Shown here: piece after piece, positions 1 through 9,587 of the stretch
Layout: each line of letters begins with the position of its first letter
How positions within the stretch are numbered: position 1 is the first letter of the stretch
Source of the DNA: Bacteroidales bacterium
GTDB lineage: Bacteria; Bacteroidota; Bacteroidia; Bacteroidales; P3
DNA length: 64,000 nt
Direction: 5' to 3'
Assembly: GCA_028708845.1 (NCBI GenBank)
Contig: JAQVXZ010000003.1
Coordinates: forward strand, 62,001-126,000
The notes under the pieces: model-generated
Database searches by the model: none
What the model saw: the letters and a program-made list of their open reading frames with translations, nothing else
What the model was told of the DNA's origin: nothing
Made by a program: the position numbers and the translations under genes

Positions 1-573
1 AAACTCATAATAACCATGGTAGGCAGCCATATAAACCTTAGCAGTACCACGTTCAGTATATCTTGCAACTAAGTTATTCCTTAGGTCGTATATCTCAACA
101 ATAACCTCAAGCTCAGTCTTATTTGAACACATAGGCATGCCAAAAGCATTCAAAACTCCAACTGTAAAGCCAGAAAGCCAGCTCCACTTATAGTTATTCT
201 TCTTATATGCATTACCAATCCTAAGAACAATATTACCATTCCTCTTTCCAGAAGGATCCATAATATTATTATTCATTTCATTTACCCAAAGGTTAGAAGC
301 ATCTTGTATTCTTTTTTCTGCGGTATAGATTTTTGTCTTAGCATCCACCTCAAAAACACCCTTACCATAAGGAGATTCAGGCGAAGTTGAGCCATCTTCC
401 GAATAGGAATTAGCACCATAAGCATTCTCAAAAGAAGGCACGTCAAACCATATAGAAAGACGAGGCAATAGGTTTGCATTTTGATAATCAGGTTGAAAAT
501 CAGCTGGCTTAATTGTTTTACAGCCAGTGAATGCAAAAGCAATAATAATTACTAAAAATGATAATCTTCTCAT
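1..573 (-). CDS. Lipoprotein of unknown function, C-terminus beyond window
   Basis: The minus-strand reading frame opens at an ATG at 573 and stays open to base 1, giving 191 codons; the stop lies outside the window. The N-terminus is a lipoprotein signal: a short basic start, a run of Ile, Ala and Phe, then a lipobox ending FTGC near residue 18, so the mature protein should be lipid-anchored in the cell envelope. The rest is soluble-looking and rich in Asn, Tyr and Trp; I do not recognise a domain. Codon choice matches neighbouring core genes. It is a single partial gene, with the IS remnants starting about 300 bp upstream of its start. Confidence 0.7.
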   Translation of the reverse strand, partial: MRRLSFLVIIIAFAFTGCKTIKPADFQPDYQNANLLPRLSIWFDVPSFENAYGANSYSEDGSTSPESPYGKGVFEVDAKTKIYTAEKRIQDASNLWVNEMNNNIMDPSGKRNGNIVLRIGNAYKKNNYKWSWLSGFTVGVLNAFGMPMCSNKTELEVIVEIYDLRNNLVARYTERGTAKVYMAAYHGYYEF

Positions 574-886
574 AAAACAAATTTATTCAAACCACAAATA
601 TACAAAAACTAATTCAAATTGCATATAAAAGGCTAAAAACTATAAATATTTTCATTTGTGTATCTATCGATTATAAATTTCCCCTCACTAAAACCTTCTT
701 ATTGATTTTATCGATACACACATTGATGATTGACTTTGAAATATGCAGTAATTTATTTCCGTTGTGTAATAAAAAGTTTATATAAACCAAATAATTAGAT
801 TTAATATGTTTAATGAATATAACCCAATTAATAAGTTAATGTTTCAAGTTATCGATAATTAAGGGAAGGTTATTGATAACAAACTA
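574..886. other. Non-coding stretch upstream of the lipoprotein gene
   Basis: No credible reading frame is visible. The stretch is very AT-rich. It holds a spaced inverted repeat, TGTGTATC near 657 facing GATACACACA near 711, each next to an ATCGAT-like word; the arms are about 40 bp apart. Its role is unknown. The IS remnant begins at its right end. Confidence 0.4.
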
Positions 887-1433
887 ATGCCTAAAATAAC
901 CGATGGACTGCAAGGAATAGAAACAGTTATCAACAAGCATTTTAAAGGTACAGAAGTACAGTTGTGTGCAGTTCACTTACAAAGAGAAAGTTTAAAGTAC
1001 GCTAAACCAGAGCACAAAGAGGAGATGGCAGAAGATTTAAAAGAAGTCTTTATAGTAAATGACTCATCAGATACACAAGAAAAAGGAATACAGAGATGGA
1101 AGGAGTTTTGTGTTAAATGGGGACGATACTATAAGAACTTTAAGGATAAAGGAGAGAGATAGGTATAGATTATACTTTACTTATATCAACTATGACAATA
1201 ATATACGCAATATGATTTACTCAACCAATTGGATAGAGAGATTAAATAGGGATTACAAACGAACGACTAAGATGCGAGGAGCATTACCAAACCCTGAAGC
1301 AGCGATATTATTACTTGAATCAGTTGCCATGACAAGGAAAGCATACAATAGAAAAGTACCAAATCTACAATGTGAGAAAAAGAAATTTAGATGGGACGAA
1401 GAAAAAATAGGCAGAAGTGGAACGGAGGCGTAG
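887..1433 (+). pseudogene. IS256-family transposase remnant (copy A), C-terminal part, frameshifted
   Basis: This is the C-terminal half of a mutator-type (IS256 family) DDE transposase. The reading begins just before the second catalytic Asp (TDGLQG) and runs to about residue 91. It then loses frame near 1157, where alignment with copy C (2412-2788) shows a net 2-nt deletion. The rest continues in another frame through STNWIERLNRDYKR, which contains the catalytic Glu, to a stop at 1433. The N-terminal half is absent. It is a dead fragment closely related to the adjacent copy. The right terminal repeat of this copy survives at 1524-1546. Confidence 0.85.
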
Positions 1434-1456
1434 CCGTAGTGGAACTTCTGCCTATT
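1406..1456 (+). terminator. Stem-loop after transposase copy A
   Basis: A hairpin spans the transposase stop: AATAGGCAGAAGT on the left pairs with ACTTCTGCCTATT on the right, with a roughly 25-nt loop. It sits between the coding end and the IS right end and probably works as a terminator or end-insulating hairpin. The homologous hairpin at 2782-2837 carries the same loop in reverse-complement orientation. Confidence 0.6.
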
Positions 1457-1523
1457 CTTAAGTCAAAGAAAATGTATATAAAAGAAAAATGATTAACTTT
1501 GCACTACAAAATTAGAACCTTCT

Positions 1524-1546
1524 TACACACTTTTTGGGATACTACC
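1524..1546. repeat. IS256-type right terminal inverted repeat of copy A
   Basis: The 23-bp end reads TACACACTTTTTGGGAT then ACTACC. The same 23 bp recur exactly at 2893-2915 and, with a few changes, at 2389-2411. It ends exactly where the inverted transposase segment starts. Confidence 0.85.
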
Positions 1547-2338
1547 ATCTTCTGCCATCTCTGCTTTATGTTCTGGCTTGGCATATTTTAAAGATTCTCT
1601 TTGTAAATGAATTGCACATAATTGAACCTCTGTACCATGAAAGTGTTTGTTGATTACTGTTTCTATTCCTTTTAGTCCATCACTTACAATCAAACCTATC
1701 TCTTTTAACCCTCTTGATTTTAGATTCATAAAGATATCCTCCCATATACTTGAACCCTCGGTTGGGTTATTGAAAACTGCTAGAACTTCACGTGTTCTAT
1801 CTGCTTTTACTCCTATTATAGTAAAGTAAGCTTCTTTGCTTACACTATCTACTCTTCTTGTTGATATATAAACAGCATCTATATAGCATATTGGATAATA
1901 ACTCTCAAGAGGTCTTGCTAACCATTCTTGAACTTCCTCTCTGGCATAATCAAATAGTCGGCTTACTTGGCTTGTACTATAGCTTCTGCCATACAAATCT
2001 CCAAACAAGTCTCCTACTTGAAGAGTTGTTAATCCTGCCGAATAGAGCTTAAAGGCTACCTTTCTACATTCTTCTTCTTGATCCTTCAACAGTGCTAAGA
2101 TTATTGGATAAAAGTTGCCTGAACGAGTGCGGGGGACTCGTAGTTCCATTATCTTACCTCTGCCAAAGGTCTTGCGAGGTCTAAATCCATTACTTAAATC
2201 TGATGTAGATTCATTGTGTAACTTACGCTCAGATTTCATGATAATCTCTAAGCTCATCTTTAAAACTTGTTGTAATCCATCAGGTTTTAATAGAAGCTGT
2301 TCTAAAATTTCGTAATTTTGTGGCTGTGTAAAGTTCAT
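1547..2338 (-). pseudogene. IS256-family transposase N-terminal half, inverted (copy B)
   Basis: Minus-strand ORF starting at ATG 2338. The first 264 residues match a Transposase_mut N-terminal half: catalytic Asp in CYIDAVYIS and the second Asp in IVSDGLKG. Homology stops after EMAED at 1547, exactly where copy A's terminal repeat begins; the frame then reads seven foreign residues to a stop at 1523. The missing C-terminal half lies on the opposite strand at 2412-2788. Joining the two would give about 386 residues, normal for the family. The gene has been split by an inversion. Confidence 0.88.
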
Positions 2339-2388
2339 ATCTTTTCCCTTTATTGTTTTGGAACTACAAAGTTAAAAAAATTGGGCTT

Positions 2389-2411
2389 TACACACTTTTT
2401 GGGACAGTATC
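2389..2411. repeat. IS256-type left terminal inverted repeat
   Basis: Read on the minus strand it begins GATACTGTCCCAAAAAG, matching the right ends through CCCAAAAAGTGTGTA with mismatches near the tip. It lies about 50 bp upstream of the transposase start at 2338 and should carry or adjoin its promoter; a TAACTTTG box occurs on the minus strand between them. Confidence 0.85.
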
Positions 2412-2788
2412 CAGAAGATTTAAAAGAAGTATTTATAGTAAATGACAACAAGGACACTAAAGAAAAAGGTATAAAAAGGTGGAAAGGATTTTGTAGTAAA
2501 TGGGGAAGATATTACAAGCCAATTAAATATAAAGGAGAAAGTGACAGGTATGACTTATACTTTACATACATAAACTATCACTATATGATACGGAGCATGA
2601 TATATTCCACTAATTGGGTAGAAAGATTAAATAGAGATTATAAGCGAGTTACAAAGATGCGAGGATCTTTACCTAACCCTGAAGCTACTATATTATTACT
2701 AGCCTCAGTAGCCATGACAAGAAAAGCGTATAATAGAATAGTACCGAATATGCATTATGAAAAAACAAAGTTTAGATGGGAAGAATAG
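2412..2788 (+). pseudogene. IS256-family transposase C-terminal half (copy C)
   Basis: The plus-strand frame resumes at GAAGATTTAAAAG, exactly where the minus-strand half stops, and runs 122 residues from EDLKEV to a stop at 2788. It contains STNWVERLNRDYKR with the catalytic Glu. The open frame begins upstream in IS-end sequence and has no start codon of its own that belongs to the transposase, so it is not a functional gene. Together with 1547-2338 it makes one complete transposase. Confidence 0.88.
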
Positions 2789-2837
2789 GGAGAAGTTCCA
2801 CTTCGGCTACGCCTCCGTTACACTTCTCCCTATTCTT
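2782..2837 (+). terminator. Stem-loop after transposase copy C
   Basis: AAGAATAGGGAGAAGT pairs with ACTTCTCCCTATTCTT around a GC-richer loop. It overlaps the end of the transposase frame and is homologous in position to 1406-1456. The loop is the reverse complement of the copy A loop. Confidence 0.6.
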
Positions 2838-2892
2838 AGAGTAAATAAATCAAAAAATGTTTAACTTTGCAACTCAAATTAGAAAGAACGCA

Positions 2893-2915
2893 TACACACT
2901 TTTTGGGATACTACC
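2893..2915. repeat. IS256-type right terminal inverted repeat of copy C
   Basis: Identical over 23 bp to 1524-1546. It marks the outer right boundary of the IS cluster; unique sequence starts at 2916. No direct repeat partner is visible to the left because the original left flank was lost or rearranged. Confidence 0.85.
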
Positions 2916-3068
2916 AGACGAAACTATGATACTTACACAAAAACATAGATCTATAGAGAAATTGTTTGATGATAATTTCTGGAAATCCTGTTAGGGTGAA
3001 TCTTTGTCAAAGTCAAGAAGTTAATCTAATAAGGGATAGAATATATTGAATATAAGAACGCCTTATAA

Positions 3069-3812
3069 TTAAATGCTAACTTGTGGTTTACGTGATTTAA
3101 TGTTTTTGATTATGATATAAGCCAAGAGACTAAATACTGATAAGCCAATAAATACGTAGTTGAAATGATATCTACCTGTTGCAACTTGTCCAATAATATC
3201 AAATAAACAGAAGATTAGAGTAAGTGCTGCAAAGGAGTTTTTCTCACTCTTGATTGCTTTCATAAAGTTAAAGGGAAGTGATGGTTTCTTGTAATTCTTT
3301 AATCTTGGGAAAAAGGTTGGTACAGAATTTGCCCAGTCTAAGTACTTATCACCAAACTTATCTCTTAGATATGCTTCTTCTGCATACATTATTCTCTCAT
3401 AGTAAACCCAGTAAACTAAGCAAAAGACAAGAACAAACCAAACATTTGCAATCAGTAGAGTTGCTCCAAGCCACATTAGGAAGTTGCCTAAGTAGAGTGG
3501 GTGGCGAACAATAGAATATATGCCAGTGCTATTTACTTCATCAGCTTTTTGTTCTGCGGTATTCTTGCCAGAGGTGTTTTCAGCAGCGTAGCCAACAACA
3601 TGAAGTCTAATAAACAAGCCTGATAGTCCAACTAAGAGACAGAAATAATTATATAACTGTTCAGCAAGTGTTTCTTGACCAAAAATAAATTCTGTGTCAA
3701 ATTCTTTAAGGATATATAAGCCTAAGCCAATAGCTATTATAAATAAAGGTAGGTAGCTTCTGTATTTGAAAAGCCAGTTACCATTGCTGCGCATATCTTC
3801 TTGTAATGCCAT
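3069..3812 (-). CDS. Isoprenylcysteine carboxyl methyltransferase-like membrane protein
   Basis: 247 residues with about five hydrophobic segments. The central motif GIYSIVRHPLYLGNFLMW, around residues 100-118, is the hallmark of the ICMT/phospholipid N-methyltransferase fold, where Arg-His-Pro helps bind S-adenosylmethionine. The C-terminal FGDKYLDWANSVPTFFPR is also typical. The protein probably methylates a lipid or small membrane substrate, but the substrate cannot be told from sequence. A TAACTTTG promoter-like box lies about 30 bp upstream on the minus strand. It follows an EamA transporter gene on the same strand with about 40 bp between. Confidence 0.8.
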   Translation of the reverse strand: MALQEDMRSNGNWLFKYRSYLPLFIIAIGLGLYILKEFDTEFIFGQETLAEQLYNYFCLLVGLSGLFIRLHVVGYAAENTSGKNTAEQKADEVNSTGIYSIVRHPLYLGNFLMWLGATLLIANVWFVLVFCLVYWVYYERIMYAEEAYLRDKFGDKYLDWANSVPTFFPRLKNYKKPSLPFNFMKAIKSEKNSFAALTLIFCLFDIIGQVATGRYHFNYVFIGLSVFSLLAYIIIKNIKSRKPQVSI

Positions 3813-3853
3813 ATTGTTCTTGTTTGTTTATTTAATTTCTTTGCAAAGTTAAT

Positions 3854-4759
3854 TTATTTTCTTTCCGTTTTATGTATTAATTCCTTTTGGTTTTTCTTTT
3901 TCTCTTGCAGAACTATTAAGATAACAGCTAAGATAATGATTATTACTCCTGTTACAATCTGAATATTGATATTTTCATTAAATACAATTATGCCAATAAT
4001 TATTGCAGTAACAGGTTCTAATGGAGAGAGAAGGGCAGTAATTGTTGAGCCAATAGTCTTAATTGCTAGAATTAGAGTTAGGTTTGCAATGATTGTTGAG
4101 AAAACTGCCATAAATAATATATCACATCCTGCCATAAGGGAAGGAATTGGTGTTAGTGTTCCTCTTACAAGACTTAGACCAAGGCAAAGTATCATAGAAA
4201 CTGTAATAACATAGAAAGTCAATACACTTGAATCAACCTCTCTCATTGAAGATTTATTGACTCCAATTATATACATACTATACATTAGGTTGGTTATTGT
4301 CAAAAGGAATATGCCATAGCCACTAACCAAACCATGATTAGGAGAATAGGATAGAAGAAAGACCCCTAGGAGTGAGAGGGCAAGAGAAACGTATATTGTT
4401 TTTTGTAACTTCTCTTTATAGAATAACCACATAAATATAGAAATCATAACAGGGAATTGGAAGCCTATTGTTGTGCCAATGCCTGATGGAATATAATCGT
4501 AGGAAGAAACTAATGTAAGACCGGTTAAGCCATAACCAGCTCCTCCTATTAGGATTATATCTCTAATGTTTCTCTTGCTTAGCTTGAAATTAGCCTTACG
4601 AAACAGTAGATAAATTCCATAGATTATCGTTGAGAAAAGAAACCTATAAAACATAAGAGCTTCTGAACTCATACCTTGAGCTTTGACAGGAATAGAAAAA
4701 AGAGGTAGTAACCCAAAGGTTATTGAAGAGATAAACGCATATATTATCCCCCTAATCAT
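3854..4759 (-). CDS. EamA/DMT-superfamily transporter
   Basis: About 301 residues with ten predicted membrane helices in two EamA repeats. Repeat one opens with FISSITFGLLPLFSIPVKA and repeat two ends with SPLEPVTAIIIGIIVFNE, the usual signature of drug/metabolite exporters. I prefer the start at 4759 because it puts the first helix at the N-terminus and leaves about 16 bp after leuS. A longer frame from 4810 would overlap the 3' end of leuS by 35 bp. It may be cotranscribed with leuS. The substrate is unknown. Confidence 0.82.
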   Translation of the reverse strand: MIRGIIYAFISSITFGLLPLFSIPVKAQGMSSEALMFYRFLFSTIIYGIYLLFRKANFKLSKRNIRDIILIGGAGYGLTGLTLVSSYDYIPSGIGTTIGFQFPVMISIFMWLFYKEKLQKTIYVSLALSLLGVFLLSYSPNHGLVSGYGIFLLTITNLMYSMYIIGVNKSSMREVDSSVLTFYVITVSMILCLGLSLVRGTLTPIPSLMAGCDILFMAVFSTIIANLTLILAIKTIGSTITALLSPLEPVTAIIIGIIVFNENINIQIVTGVIIIILAVILIVLQEKKKNQKELIHKTERK

Positions 4760-4775
4760 TACATTCTTGGTCTTA

Positions 4776-7565
4776 TTAGCAGACAATATTGATGATTTTT
4801 TTAGGTACAAAGATTAGTTTCTTAAGTTGTTTGCCTTCCATATATCGTAGGACTTCTTCATTTGCCAAAACCTCTGCTTCAATTTCTTTTGCTGGCTTAT
4901 CTAGAGGGAATTCCATTGTTATTCTCATCTTACCATTAATTGAAACAGGGTAATTATAGGAGTTTTCCACAAGAAGGCTTTCATCTATTTCTGGAAATGT
5001 TGCAAAACTTATTGTTTCTTTATGACCTAAAAGGCTCCAAAGTTCCTCTGCAATAAATGGTGCAAAAGGAGATATTATTATTGCAAGTGATTCTAAGATT
5101 TCTCTCTTATTACATTTTAAGTCAGTAAGTTCATTTACGCAAACCATAAAAGTAGATACCGATGTATTGAAACTAAAACGTTCTATATCCGATTTCACCT
5201 TCTTTACTGCTTTATATAGAGCCTTATATTCTTCTTTAGTTGGTTTTTCTTCAGAGATATCTAAGTTATTATCCTTATCGTGATATAGCTTCCAAAGTTT
5301 CCTCATAAAACGAAAGACTCCTTCTATTCCCTTAATATCCCATGGTTTTGATTGTTCCAAAGGTCCTAAGAACATTTCATAAAGACGAAGTGTATCGGCA
5401 CCATAGCGTTCAATTAAATCGTCTGGGTTCTGCACATTATACAAGCTCTTAGACATTTTCTCAACCTCATAACCACAGTGGTATTCTCCATCCTCTAAGA
5501 TAAATTCTGCACCTGCAAACTCTTCTCTCCATGCTTTAAAGGCTTCTATATCTAAGATATCGTTGTTTACAATATTAATATCAACATGTATAGGATCAAA
5601 TTCATATTCGTTTCTTAGGTTATAGGATACATACTTATTAGTTCCCTTAACTCTATAAACAAAATTAGAGCGTCCTTGTATCATTCCTTGATTTATAAGT
5701 TTTTGATAAGGTTCATCCTTAGTGCAAAGCCCTAAATCAAATAGAAATTTAGTTATAAAACGAGAATAAAGTAGGTGTCCTGTTGCATGTTCACTTCCTC
5801 CAATATACAAATCTACATTTTGCCAATACTCATTAGCCTCCTTAGAGAAATATTCTTCTTCATTATTTGGATCCATATATCTTAGAGAATATGCATTTGA
5901 ACCAGCAAATCCAGGCATAGTATTGGTATCTAATGGATAAGTTTCACCGTTAATAGTATAAGTCCAATCTTTTGCTCTTGCAATTGGTGGCTCTCCACTT
6001 TCTGTTGGCAAATAGACATCAATATTAGGTAGCTCTAAAGGAAGGTCTTTTTCTGAAATTGTATAAGGAATTCCATCTTTATAATAGATAGGGAAAGGTT
6101 CTCCCCAATATCTTTGACGTGAGAATATTGCATCTCTTAATCTATAATTAATTGTTCTATATCCTATTTCTTTTTCCTTTACATATTCAATAACCTTGTT
6201 CATTGCCTCCTTAACTTCCATTCCTGTTATAAAGCCAGAATTAATGCAGTGACCATTCTTTGAATCCTTTGTTTCAGTCCAAGAGTTAACGTCTTCTTCT
6301 TTTTCACCAAGAGGAACAACAACTTGCTTAATTGGTAGATTGAAATGACGTGCAAAAGCAAAATCCCTTGAGTCATGACCAGGAACTGCCATAATAGCAC
6401 CAGTGCCATAGCCTGCCAAAACATATTCAGATATCCAGATAGGAATTCTCTCATTATTTAGAGGGTTAATTGCATAAGAGCCTGTAAATACCCCTGATAT
6501 TTGCTTAACTTCTGATTGACGTTCCCTTTCAGAACGAGTCTTAGTCCAAGCTATGTATTTTTCTACTTCTTCTTTGTTTTCTTCTTTGGTTAAGCCACCA
6601 ATTAATTCGTGTTCAGGACAAAGAACCATATAAGTTACTCCCCATAGTGTGTCAGGACGAGTTGTAAATACTTCTAATCTATCTCCTTGTTCACTTGTAA
6701 AATAAATACCTGCTCCTTCACTCTTACCTATCCAGTTCTTTTGTATTTCTTTTATTGAATCAGACCAGTCAAGTTCTTCCAAACCCTCAAGCAATCTATC
6801 AGCATAAGCAGTTATCCTCAAGCTCCATTGACGCATTGACTTCTTTTCAACAGGATATCCTCCACGAACAGAAGCACCATTAATAACTTCATCATTTGCC
6901 AAAACAGTACCTAATTTAGGACACCAGTTTACCATAGAATTAGAAATATAAGCTAAACGATAGTTCATAAGAATATCAGATTTCTCTTTTTCTGAATAGT
7001 TTTTCCAATCCTCAGCAGAGAAGTCCATAGGTTTTGAACAAGAAACATTAAGAAGTTTTGCTTCACCTTTCTCAAATGCAGAAATAATCTCTTCAATTGG
7101 TCTTGCCTTTTTGGTATCGAAGCAGTAATAGGAGTTAAATAATTGTATAAAACACCACTGAGTCCATTTGTAATACTTAGGGTCAGAAGTTCTTATTTCT
7201 CTGTCCCAAGCAAACGAAAGCCCAATATTATCTAATTGTTGGCGATATCTTTTAATATTTATTTCTGTGGTAATTGCAGGGTGTTGTCCTGTCTGTATTG
7301 CATATTGTTCTGCTGGAAGTCCATAAGCATCAAAACCCATTGGATGAAGAACATTAAATCCATTAAGTCTCTTATAGCGTGAGTATATATCAGATGCTAT
7401 ATAGCCAAGTGGATGACCAACATGAAGTCCTGCTCCCGAAGGATAAGGAAACATATCTAATACATAGTATTTTGGTTTTGAATGATCTATCTTAACAGAA
7501 AAAGTATTGTTTTCTTTCCAATAAGCCTGCCATTTAGGCTCAACCTCCTTAAAATTATAGTCCAT
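4776..7565 (-). CDS. leuS: Leucyl-tRNA synthetase
   Basis: 929 residues, the normal length for bacterial LeuRS. It charges tRNA-Leu with leucine in the cytoplasm. The class I HIGH motif appears as HVGH at residues 48-51 after PYPSGAGL; the KMSKS loop (EKMSKSLYN) is near residue 702. The inserted CP1 editing domain lies between, with TTRPDTLWG and the [12 protein letters not shown] segment that hydrolyses mischarged tRNA. An anticodon-binding domain closes the protein. A TATATTTG box lies about 30 bp upstream of the start on the minus strand. Confidence 0.97.
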   Translation of the reverse strand: MDYNFKEVEPKWQAYWKENNTFSVKIDHSKPKYYVLDMFPYPSGAGLHVGHPLGYIASDIYSRYKRLNGFNVLHPMGFDAYGLPAEQYAIQTGQHPAITTEINIKRYRQQLDNIGLSFAWDREIRTSDPKYYKWTQWCFIQLFNSYYCFDTKKARPIEEIISAFEKGEAKLLNVSCSKPMDFSAEDWKNYSEKEKSDILMNYRLAYISNSMVNWCPKLGTVLANDEVINGASVRGGYPVEKKSMRQWSLRITAYADRLLEGLEELDWSDSIKEIQKNWIGKSEGAGIYFTSEQGDRLEVFTTRPDTLWGVTYMVLCPEHELIGGLTKEENKEEVEKYIAWTKTRSERERQSEVKQISGVFTGSYAINPLNNERIPIWISEYVLAGYGTGAIMAVPGHDSRDFAFARHFNLPIKQVVVPLGEKEEDVNSWTETKDSKNGHCINSGFITGMEVKEAMNKVIEYVKEKEIGYRTINYRLRDAIFSRQRYWGEPFPIYYKDGIPYTISEKDLPLELPNIDVYLPTESGEPPIARAKDWTYTINGETYPLDTNTMPGFAGSNAYSLRYMDPNNEEEYFSKEANEYWQNVDLYIGGSEHATGHLLYSRFITKFLFDLGLCTKDEPYQKLINQGMIQGRSNFVYRVKGTNKYVSYNLRNEYEFDPIHVDINIVNNDILDIEAFKAWREEFAGAEFILEDGEYHCGYEVEKMSKSLYNVQNPDDLIERYGADTLRLYEMFLGPLEQSKPWDIKGIEGVFRFMRKLWKLYHDKDNNLDISEEKPTKEEYKALYKAVKKVKSDIERFSFNTSVSTFMVCVNELTDLKCNKREILESLAIIISPFAPFIAEELWSLLGHKETISFATFPEIDESLLVENSYNYPVSINGKMRITMEFPLDKPAKEIEAEVLANEEVLRYMEGKQLKKLIFVPKKIINIVC

Positions 7566-7639
7566 AGAAACACATCTTATTTTATTACAAGATGCAAATA
7601 TACGATATAATTCTCTAATTTAATATTTGGAAAATCAAT

Positions 7640-8599
7640 TTATCTTAAAACTTCCACAGAGCTAGTCACATCAATAGTTTTATCGTGTCGTGTCCCTTTA
7701 AATCTATAGAAATAGGTACCACTAGGAGATTTTGTCAATTCAGGATCCCAAAAGTCAATCTTACTCTTAATATTAGTTTTCCTATAAATAATTTTACCCT
7801 GACGATTAAAAACAACTAGCTCATTTTCAGGGAAAGCATCTTGTTCGACCAAGTTATTTAAAGTAAATACATCATTAACCCCATCGCCATTAGGAGTAAC
7901 CACATTAGGAAATAAAACATTATCAACCTGCAAATCAAGATATATTATACTATCACAACCAAGTTCAGTTTGAAGTTTTTGTTCATAAATTCCTGTTTCT
8001 TTTTCATTGAAACCATGTTGATTATAAGTATTCCCCTTATAAATATCTGCCCTAATAGTATCATAATAAACAGGATTGGCATGAATATAGTAAGTCAAGA
8101 TGCTATCGCAACCATATTCCGTTTGGAGGGATCTAATGTATGTACCTGAGCTATCGATTGTAAATTCAAAAAAATCTTCATACATACATAAAGTGTCGAA
8201 AATTGTCTCAGAATAAGGTCTGTGAACAGAAAGATTCAAGATGGTTATACTATCACAACCATAAATAGAAGTGTCGTTCTTAAAATAAATACCTGCATCC
8301 GATTGGTTGAAACCATTTTCATTATAAGTGTCTCCAAAACAAATATCAGCATAAATAGTATCTAAATAAGTAGGATTGACAACTAAATATAATAATGTAA
8401 TGCTATCTTGCCCTAAATAATTTGTATCATTATGAAAATAAACCCCTGTCGTATTCTCATTAAAACCATATTGGTTAAAGCTTTCTCCATTACATATATT
8501 AGCCCTTATTGTGTCAGAGTCAAACAAATTAACACTATAAGCATTTATATTTGATGCAATGACAAAGAATAGGAATAATACCCCGAAATATCTTTTCAT
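7640..8599 (-). CDS. T9SS type B sorted surface protein with internal repeats
   Basis: 319 residues with an N-terminal signal peptide and a C-terminal gliding-motility-associated type B sorting domain. That domain opens NVVTPNGDGVNDVF near residue 232, continues VVFNRQGKIIYR and ends SGTYFYRF. Between them are about four repeats of roughly 45 residues built on DTI-A-IC-G-TYN-GFN followed by CDSI. The protein should cross the outer membrane through T9SS and stay at the surface or be released. The repeats look adhesive or structural, but no binding function can be assigned. It is transcribed away from the hemerythrin gene. Confidence 0.85.
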   Translation of the reverse strand: MKRYFGVLFLFFVIASNINAYSVNLFDSDTIRANICNGESFNQYGFNENTTGVYFHNDTNYLGQDSITLLYLVVNPTYLDTIYADICFGDTYNENGFNQSDAGIYFKNDTSIYGCDSITILNLSVHRPYSETIFDTLCMYEDFFEFTIDSSGTYIRSLQTEYGCDSILTYYIHANPVYYDTIRADIYKGNTYNQHGFNEKETGIYEQKLQTELGCDSIIYLDLQVDNVLFPNVVTPNGDGVNDVFTLNNLVEQDAFPENELVVFNRQGKIIYRKTNIKSKIDFWDPELTKSPSGTYFYRFKGTRHDKTIDVTSSVEVLR

Positions 8600-8750
8600 A
8601 CCTAAATCTAATTATAGTGCAAAGTTATAAAAAAAACTCTATTCTACCTTATAAACTCTATTATTAAAACAAAGTTTTCGTATTTATTATTATATAATTA
8701 GATAGACTTGGCTAGTTTTATATGCTATTCTTCATATCCTGACAATGAAT

Positions 8751-8829
8751 CTTCGTTTCAGGAAATCCTTTCTTCGTTTCAGCAAATTCTTTCTTTGTTT
8801 CAGGAAATTCTTTCTTCGTTTCATTTTAG
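8751..8829. repeat. 21-bp tandem repeat array, three units plus a partial
   Basis: Units start at 8751, 8772, 8793 and 8814. The unit is CTTCGTTTCAG, one variable base, then AAATTCTTT, with minor changes; the last partial ends CGTTTCATTTTAG. The same unit and the same CGTTTCATTT ending recur at 63888-64000. The array reads through as an artificial N-terminal extension of the next gene, so it lies between genes, just upstream of a promoter. Confidence 0.85.
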
Positions 8830-8840
8830 TGACAATATGG

Positions 8841-8871
8841 TTTGTTTTTTTTATAATTAATACTATCTTTG
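8841..8871 (+). promoter_or_regulatory. Bacteroidota-type promoter for the hemerythrin gene
   Basis: TTTG at 8841-8844 and TATCTTTG at 8864-8871 are separated by 19 bp, matching the Bacteroidota primary-sigma consensus. The expected transcription start near 8878 lies only about 8-14 bp before the start codon, supporting the start at 8886 or 8892 and not the upstream frame through the repeats. Confidence 0.7.
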
Positions 8872-8891
8872 CTAAATATATTTATATGATT

Positions 8892-9581
8892 ATGTCCAAA
8901 ATAGGAAAATACACAGAGTCGGATTCTATGAGTGATTTGATTAATTGCAATTACTCTATTTTGTTTGTTATTAGTAGATTTGGAATCGGTTTGGGGTTTG
9001 GAGATAAAACGATTAAGGAGGTTTGTGATGAAAATGATATTGACACTAATACCTTTCTGATAATTGTCAATATGTTGATTAATAAAGAGTCAGGTGATGT
9101 TTCAATTGATCCTACTATTTCAATTCAAACTATTTTGAACTATCTTCATAATTCACATAAATACTTCTTGCAATTTAAACTGCCAAATATTAGGCGTATG
9201 CTTAAAGCTTCTTTGGGTGATAGGGATTCCAATGTTTCTATTGTTATTATGAAGTTTTATGATGAATATGTTATGGGTGTTTCTAGGCATATGCAATATG
9301 AGGAAAAATATGTCTTCCCTTATATTAAAGATTTGATTAGTGGAGAGGATGCAAAGGGGTATAATATTGATGTTTTTAGAAAACAGCATGATAATGTGGA
9401 GGCTAAGTTATCTGAACTTAAAAATATTATTATTAAGTATTGCTCTGTGGAAACAAATGATGAACTGATCTCTGTTTTATTTGATATTTTCACTTGTGCA
9501 GAGGATCTTTCCTATCATAAAGTTATTGAAGATAAATTGCTGGTTCCTGTAATTGAAAGGCTTGAAAAGAGTAGTAAATAA
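8892..9581 (+). CDS. Hemerythrin-domain protein (ScdA/RIC-like)
   Basis: 229 residues. The N-terminal 70 residues resemble the DUF542-like helical domain of ScdA/RIC proteins. The rest is a hemerythrin HHE helical bundle with iron-ligand candidates in order: NYLHNSHKYF, RHMQYEEKYVFPYI, FRKQHDN and SYHKVIEDKLLVPVI. Such di-iron proteins bind oxygen or nitric oxide, or help repair iron-sulfur centres. The start is set by the promoter at 8841-8871; ATG 8886 is an alternative, and the frame running back to 8745 crosses the 21-bp repeats. A decayed LuxR-type gene follows after 6 bp. Confidence 0.8.
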   Translation: MSKIGKYTESDSMSDLINCNYSILFVISRFGIGLGFGDKTIKEVCDENDIDTNTFLIIVNMLINKESGDVSIDPTISIQTILNYLHNSHKYFLQFKLPNIRRMLKASLGDRDSNVSIVIMKFYDEYVMGVSRHMQYEEKYVFPYIKDLISGEDAKGYNIDVFRKQHDNVEAKLSELKNIIIKYCSVETNDELISVLFDIFTCAEDLSYHKVIEDKLLVPVIERLEKSSK

Positions 9582-9587
9582 TTATTT

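Larger units (their letters stand above)
1547..2915. mobile_element. IS256-family element, about 1.36 kb, internally inverted
   Basis: The element is bounded by related terminal repeats, but its left end (2389-2411) lies in the middle because the segment 1547-2411 is inverted. Restoring that segment gives about 1361 bp with one transposase gene of about 386 codons. The inverted segment is flanked by ATCTTCTG (1547-1554) and CAGAAGAT (2412-2419), the same 8 bp in opposite orientation. This is the footprint of a transposase-mediated inversion rather than simple homologous recombination. Confidence 0.85.

Noticed and set aside
1647-2315. Plus-strand ORFs opposite the inverted transposase half
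   Set aside because: They are antisense shadows of the transposase reading frame with no family resemblance.
2916-2995. Short frame just after the IS cluster (ETMILTQKHRSIEKLF)
   Set aside because: About 25 codons ending in TAG might be the tail of a gene cut by the IS, but it is too short to support.
8745-8885. N-terminal extension of the hemerythrin protein
   Set aside because: The extension is the translation of the 21-bp tandem repeats, and a good promoter lies downstream of them.
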